Shown here in pieces: positions 5,086-9,011 of a stretch of DNA of 9,011 nucleotides. A model generated the notes under the pieces. The model was not told where the DNA came from, ran no database searches, and was given only the letters and a program-made list of their open reading frames with translations. Position numbers and translations under genes: made by a program. Position 1 is the first letter of the stretch. Each line of letters starts with the position of its first letter. Origin of the DNA: JBDTRY01 sp039931435 (GTDB taxonomy: Bacteria > Acidobacteriota > Thermoanaerobaculia > Gp7-AA8); the NCBI GenBank assembly GCA_039931435.1, contig JBDTRY010000161.1:1-9011 (forward strand), written 5' to 3'.

Positions 5086-6723
5086 ATGAGACGATCACAG
5101 AAGCGGCTGCTCATCCTCATCTCCAGCGTCCCTCTCCTTCTTCTCGTCTCGGCACTCGGCTACATGTGGGGAATGTCCGCGCTGGAAGGGAGACCGAGGC
5201 ACTTCTGGGACAGTCTGGAGTTTGCCGCCGAAACCTTGAGCACCACCGGTTTCGGACTCGATTCCCACTGGTCGCATCCCATCATGGTGCTCTACGTGGT
5301 TTTCCTGCAGTTCATCGGCGTCTTCCTGATGTTTCTGATCATTCCCATTTACCTCGTACCCTACCTCGAAGATCGCTTCGAAGCCCGGCTTCCGCGCAAA
5401 GCGCCACCGAAATTGGCCGATCACGTTGTCATTTATCGCTACGGGCCGGCGGTGGAGACTCTCGTGGAACAGCTCACCAGCGCCGGCGTGGCTTCACTTG
5501 TCGTGGAGACGGATGAAGAGGAGGCGCGAAGCCTTCTGGAACGTGGCCGCTCGGTGGTCTTCGCGCGCGAGGAGAGCGACGCGGTCGAGATCTGCAATCT
5601 TCTTCAGGCCCGGGCACTCGTGGCAAACGGCCATGACGAGGAAAACGCCGGGCTCATTCTTCGGGCAAGGCAGGCGGGGTTCAGCGGAGACATTGCCGCG
5701 CTCGTCGAAGAACCATTGCGCCGGCGGCCGATGGAGCTGGCCGGTGCCTCCGCCGTCTACACTCCTCGGCACATTCTGGCCGCAGCACTGGCCGCACGCG
5801 CCAGCTCGTTGATCAGTCCTCGCCTCGCTGGCGCTCAGCAACTCGGAAACTCTCTCGAGGTGCGCGAGTTGCGGATCGAACCCGGCAGCCAGCTTTCCGG
5901 AAAGAGCCTGCAGTCGTCAGCGATCGGGAAACGAACCGGCGCAACGGTGATCGGACAATGGGTCGGCGGCCGGCTCCTTACGGAGCCCGGGCCGGAGATG
6001 GTCCTCGAACCCGGCGGCATCCTCGTCGTACTCGGGACACCCGAAACGCTCCGCGAGCTTCCAGATCTTCTCGAAGGGACCAGTCCTCTGCGACGCGAGG
6101 GTCCGTTCATCGTGGCTGGTTTCGGCGAGGTCGGCCGGAAGGTTCATCAGCTTCTCACCGATGCGGGAGAGCGGGTTGTAACCATCGACCGCACCGCCCA
6201 GCCGGATGTCGATCTGGTCGGTAACGCGTTCGATCCCGACCTGCTTCGCCAGGCGGGCCTGGAGAGCTCGCAAGCAGTGATCCTGGCTGTGGACAGCGAC
6301 GACGCCACGCTCTTCGCCACGGTCGTCATCCGGGACGCCGCTTCTCACGTCCCTGTGATCGCCAGAGTGAACGAGGCCAGGAATGTCGAGAACATCCATC
6401 GCGCCGGCGCTGATTTCGCGCTGTCGATCAGTCAGGTCTCCGGACAGATCCTCTCGCAACGCCTCCTTGGACAGGAAGCGATCTCCGTGGATGCACAGTT
6501 GAAGGTACAGAAGTTCGACGCCAGTGGCCTGGCAGGCCGGCATCCCAGAGACCTGCTCTCCCGGGAAGCGCACCGAGTGCGGATCGTCGCTATCGAACGG
6601 AGCGGTACACTGATTCTTTCCTTCCCCGAGGATCTCGTCATCGAGCAAGGTGACTCGCTATTTGTGTGCGGCAGCGCCGAAGGGGTACGTAACTACATTG
6701 CTTCGTCGAGCCGGGCCACGTGA
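5086..6723 (+). CDS. Potassium channel, two membrane helices with tandem RCK (TrkA-N/TrkA-C) domains
   Basis: This 545-residue protein has TM1 at about 8-30, a pore helix and filter at 43-58, and TM2 at about 66-92. The filter reads TTGFG at 53-57, a variant of TVGYG, followed by Leu rather than the usual Asp. Two cytoplasmic regulator-of-K+-conductance units follow. The first TrkA-N-like domain begins near 112 (HVVIYRYGPA) and lacks the glycine-rich nucleotide motif; its TrkA-C part is about 262-325. The second TrkA-N domain begins at 340 with an intact GFGEVG (345-350) and acidic Asp368 at the end of the second strand, suited to NAD(H) or a similar nucleotide. Its TrkA-C part is about 474-540. 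The layout resembles GsuK-type bacterial channels. It should form a tetramer in the inner membrane, gated by ligands bound to an RCK ring. There is no Shine-Dalgarno site before ATG 5086; a TACAAT box is close upstream. The M16 gene follows at 83 nt. Confidence 0.93.
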   Translation: MRRSQKRLLILISSVPLLLLVSALGYMWGMSALEGRPRHFWDSLEFAAETLSTTGFGLDSHWSHPIMVLYVVFLQFIGVFLMFLIIPIYLVPYLEDRFEARLPRKAPPKLADHVVIYRYGPAVETLVEQLTSAGVASLVVETDEEEARSLLERGRSVVFAREESDAVEICNLLQARALVANGHDEENAGLILRARQAGFSGDIAALVEEPLRRRPMELAGASAVYTPRHILAAALAARASSLISPRLAGAQQLGNSLEVRELRIEPGSQLSGKSLQSSAIGKRTGATVIGQWVGGRLLTEPGPEMVLEPGGILVVLGTPETLRELPDLLEGTSPLRREGPFIVAGFGEVGRKVHQLLTDAGERVVTIDRTAQPDVDLVGNAFDPDLLRQAGLESSQAVILAVDSDDATLFATVVIRDAASHVPVIARVNEARNVENIHRAGADFALSISQVSGQILSQRLLGQEAISVDAQLKVQKFDASGLAGRHPRDLLSREAHRVRIVAIERSGTLILSFPEDLVIEQGDSLFVCGSAEGVRNYIASSSRAT

Positions 6724-6742
6724 GGCCTGCTGAAGCGTGATG

Positions 6743-6755
6743 TAGAATCGGATTC
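6743..6755 (+). promoter_or_regulatory. Candidate -10 element (TAGAAT) overlapping an 11-bp palindrome, upstream of the M16 gene
   Basis: TAGAAT at 6743-6748 is one base from TATAAT. GAATC-G-GATTC at 6745-6755 is a perfect 5-1-5 palindrome that overlaps it and covers the expected transcription start. This would give the peptidase a leader of about 50 nt with its own ribosome binding site. No convincing -35 is visible. It resembles the TACAAT box before the channel gene. Confidence 0.3.
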
Positions 6756-6762
6756 CCGCGCG

Positions 6763-6813
6763 ATGAGTTCCCCGCCGCGCAAACGACACCCTCAGGACGG
6801 ACCTCATGTCTAA
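6763..6813 (+). other. Possible 16-codon upstream ORF overlapping the M16 start
   Basis: ATG at 6763 opens a frame that reads MSSPPRKRHPQDGPHV and ends with TAA at 6811-6813. It overlaps the first 8 nt of the peptidase gene in another frame. No ribosome binding site is seen before it. If translated, it would deliver ribosomes to the peptidase start. The basis is position only; chance is likely. Confidence 0.18.
6794..6800 (+). promoter_or_regulatory. Ribosome binding site of the M16 gene
   Basis: AGGACGG lies 5 nt before ATG 6806, with the AGGA core 8 nt away. An in-frame stop at 6764-6766 and no other start codon in between make 6806 the only usual start. Confidence 0.6.
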
Positions 6814-9011
6814 CGACCACTCCGGCACGATGCCGCAGATCAGTTTCGAAAAATATGTTCTGGAAAATGGCCTGCAGGTCATTCTTCACGTAGACCGGAA
6901 ACTGCCGGTCGTTCACGTCAATCAGTGGTACCACGTCGGCTCGAAGAACGAGAGGGCTGGCCGCACGGGCTTTGCTCACCTTTTCGAGCACATCATGTTT
7001 CAGGGTTCGCTCAACGCATCGGCGGATTACTTCAGCTACGTCGAGAAGGCTGGCGCTAATCTCCGCGAAGGCGGCGTGAACGGGACTACAAGCTCGGATC
7101 GCACGAATTACTTCGCCACCGTTCCCTCCGGTAGTCTGGAGTATCTGCTCTGGGTCGAGTCGGACCGCCTGGCCACCCTGGCTGACGCCCTGACGCAGGC
7201 AAAACTCGACGGCCAGCGCGAAGTGGTGCGCAACGAACGGCGCCAGAGCTACGAGAACCAGCCCTACGGACGATGGTTCGGCCTTCTCACGGAAAACCTG
7301 CATCCCAAAGATCATCCGTACTCCTGGATGGTCATCGGCAGCCACGAGGATCTGGTGGCAGCTTCCATCGACGACGTCACGGCGTTTTTTCACACCTACT
7401 ACACGCCGAACAATCTCACCCTGGTCGTGGCCGGAGATTTCGATCCGTTGAAGGCGCGCGAACTCATCGCCAGGTATTACGGGAGTATTCCGCCGGGTCC
7501 GGCGCTGGAGCGTCCGTCACGGTACATCCCGAAGCTGACGGGCGAGAAGATCATCGACGTGTCCGACCGTGTCCCGCAGGAGCGCATTTATCTGGCCTGG
7601 CCCTCGCCCCAGTACTTCGGCGACGATGAGGCCGATCTGGAGATCGCCGCCAACATCCTCAGCGATGGACTCTCTTCGCGCCTGAACCGCGTGCTCGTTT
7701 ACGACCGCCAGATTTCCACGTCCGTGTCGGCCTTTCAATGGAGTCAGGAAATATCAGGCACGTTCATCATCGTGGCCGATGCCAGGCCCGGCGCTTCACT
7801 CCAGGAAATCGAATCGATCATCACTGCCGAAGTGGCACGCCTGGCCAGCGACGGTCCCACGGAGGCTGAAGTGAGCCGGGCCCGAACGAAGTGGGAGTAC
7901 GACTACGTCAGCGGCCTGGAGAGAATCGGCGGCTTCGGCGGAAAAGCGGACAAGCTGGCACAGTACAACGTGTTCCTGGGCGATCCGGACCGGTTCGATC
8001 AGGACGTGGACCGCTTCCGATCGGTGAGCGCCGCGAGCGTAGCGCGGGCCGTCGGCAAGTGGATCAACTCACGCGACCGGCTGGTCATCCGATTCCATCC
8101 CGAACTCTCGCAACGCAGCAGCGAGGCAGGGCTCGACCGTTCGATACAGCCCCCACTCGGGGAAGATCTGCATTTTGAAACGCCCGCAGTTCAGTCGGCG
8201 GTTCTCGAGAACGGGATGGATCTCTTCGTGGTTTCACGGAACGACCTGCCAAAGGTGGCGGTCACTCTGGTCACGCGCGCCGGGACGATCTCCGACTCTC
8301 CGGGCCTGGAGGGCGTTGCCAACTTCACCGCCTCCATGCTCGAGCTGGGAACGGGCACGCGACGAGCGCTGGACATTGAAGATGCCCTGGGTGATCTGGG
8401 CACCACCGTGAGCGGCTTTGCCGCTCGTGAGTATGCGGTTCTGACCATGTCCGTCCTCAGGCGAAGTCTCGAGACGGCAATGACGATTTTCAGCGATCTC
8501 GTCCGGAACCCGTCCTTTCCTGAATCCGAGGTTCGCCGCGAGAAGCTGCGGCACCTGGACATGCTCGCCCAGCAGTCCAACGACCCGTCCAGTGTGGCGG
8601 CAAGGCTGCGTCCGATGCTGGCCTTCGGTCGCACGCACCCGTACGGCAGACCGGCCACGGGATCGCCACAGTCCGTGGAAACGATCACCCGCGATGACCT
8701 TGAAAGATTCCATCGCGAACAGTGGCGAGCAGGAAGTTCTGCCCTGGTTTTCGCCGGCGACATCACCCTCGGGAAGGCCACAGAGCTCGCCAACGAAGCG
8801 TTTTCGAGTTGGGCTCCGGGAACAGCGCCCGTGCCCGACATTGCCCTTCCGCAGCCGGCCCGTGGCGGACAGATATTCGTCGTGAACAGGCCCGATGCCG
8901 CACAGACAGTGGTTTCTCAGATTCTTCCCGCTCCGGCGAGAAAAGTGGCAGACTTTTACGCCCTGCGGCTGGTGGATGCCGTCTGGGGCGGCGGCGGATT
9001 CGGAACACGAC
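6806..9011 (+). CDS. M16 family zinc metallopeptidase (insulinase/pitrilysin type), 3'-truncated by window edge
   Basis: The frame is open from ATG 6806 to the window end, 735 codons without a stop. The first M16 unit has the inverted zinc motif HLFEH at 58-62 (His58 and His62 as ligands, Glu61 catalytic). It is followed by NGTTSSDRTNYF at 92-103 and by REVVRNERRQSYEN at 138-151, where Glu144 is the expected third zinc ligand. An M16_C-type domain follows (about 185-400). A second M16 unit begins near residue 465 (AVLENGMDLFVV). Its motif position reads NFTAS instead of HxxEH, so this half is inactive and probably helps form the closing chamber, as is usual in fused M16 proteins. No signal peptide is visible at the N-terminus (MSNDHSGTMPQISFEK), so it appears cytoplasmic unless exported in another way. 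The C-terminus of the second unit lies outside the window. It degrades or processes peptides; the substrate is unknown. Confidence 0.93.
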   Translation, partial: MSNDHSGTMPQISFEKYVLENGLQVILHVDRKLPVVHVNQWYHVGSKNERAGRTGFAHLFEHIMFQGSLNASADYFSYVEKAGANLREGGVNGTTSSDRTNYFATVPSGSLEYLLWVESDRLATLADALTQAKLDGQREVVRNERRQSYENQPYGRWFGLLTENLHPKDHPYSWMVIGSHEDLVAASIDDVTAFFHTYYTPNNLTLVVAGDFDPLKARELIARYYGSIPPGPALERPSRYIPKLTGEKIIDVSDRVPQERIYLAWPSPQYFGDDEADLEIAANILSDGLSSRLNRVLVYDRQISTSVSAFQWSQEISGTFIIVADARPGASLQEIESIITAEVARLASDGPTEAEVSRARTKWEYDYVSGLERIGGFGGKADKLAQYNVFLGDPDRFDQDVDRFRSVSAASVARAVGKWINSRDRLVIRFHPELSQRSSEAGLDRSIQPPLGEDLHFETPAVQSAVLENGMDLFVVSRNDLPKVAVTLVTRAGTISDSPGLEGVANFTASMLELGTGTRRALDIEDALGDLGTTVSGFAAREYAVLTMSVLRRSLETAMTIFSDLVRNPSFPESEVRREKLRHLDMLAQQSNDPSSVAARLRPMLAFGRTHPYGRPATGSPQSVETITRDDLERFHREQWRAGSSALVFAGDITLGKATELANEAFSSWAPGTAPVPDIALPQPARGGQIFVVNRPDAAQTVVSQILPAPARKVADFYALRLVDAVWGGGGFGTR

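Noticed and set aside
5917..6648. A 243-codon minus-strand frame across the channel gene
   Set aside because: It is antisense to clear RCK domains and has no domain signature of its own.
6714..6726. A small GGCC/GGCC hairpin at the end of the channel gene
   Set aside because: The stem is only 4 bp with no T-run; it is too weak to call a terminator.
6638..7393. A 251-codon minus-strand frame across the M16 start
   Set aside because: It is antisense to the HxxEH-containing peptidase and crosses two genes and their gap; it is a shadow frame.

Overview
The window is about 60% GC and reads like the chromosome of a Gram-negative bacterium. The mix of a bacterial lipase maturation factor, a serine hydrolase with a lipocalin-like tail, a fused M16 peptidase and a two-RCK potassium channel recalls Acidobacteriota. 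That placement is inference from gene style; there is no rRNA or other marker here.

Layout, left to right. (1) Positions 1-1073, plus strand: the 3' part of a lipase maturation factor family membrane protein, cut by the window start. (2) It converges with a minus-strand block. In transcription order this block is a 178-residue protein of unknown function (4981 to 4445), a 14-TM-type oligosaccharide flippase (4360 to 2927) and an exported beta-lactamase-fold serine hydrolase (2552 to 1095). A near-perfect stem-loop (1072-1100) sits exactly on the convergent gene ends. The 374-bp gap between flippase and hydrolase has no intact gene. It holds a nested inverted repeat and, on the plus strand, what may be a frameshifted remnant of an exported protein. 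(3) A 104-bp divergent promoter region (4982-5085) leads to a plus-strand pair: a 2TM potassium channel with tandem RCK domains (5086-6723), then an M16 metallopeptidase (6806 to beyond the window end) that keeps an active HxxEH half and an inactive half.

The products mostly act at the envelope: lipid-linked glycan export, periplasmic hydrolysis, K+ conductance and protein or peptide turnover. Nothing shows that they form one pathway. I see no CRISPR array, transposon, integrase, toxin-antitoxin pair or defence island, and no clear new multi-gene system. The points most worth checking are non-coding: the convergent stem-loop, the 55-nt nested hairpin, the possible gene remnant, and the unusual start regions of the channel and peptidase genes. 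The unknown 178-residue protein and the asymmetric RCK pair are the best protein leads.
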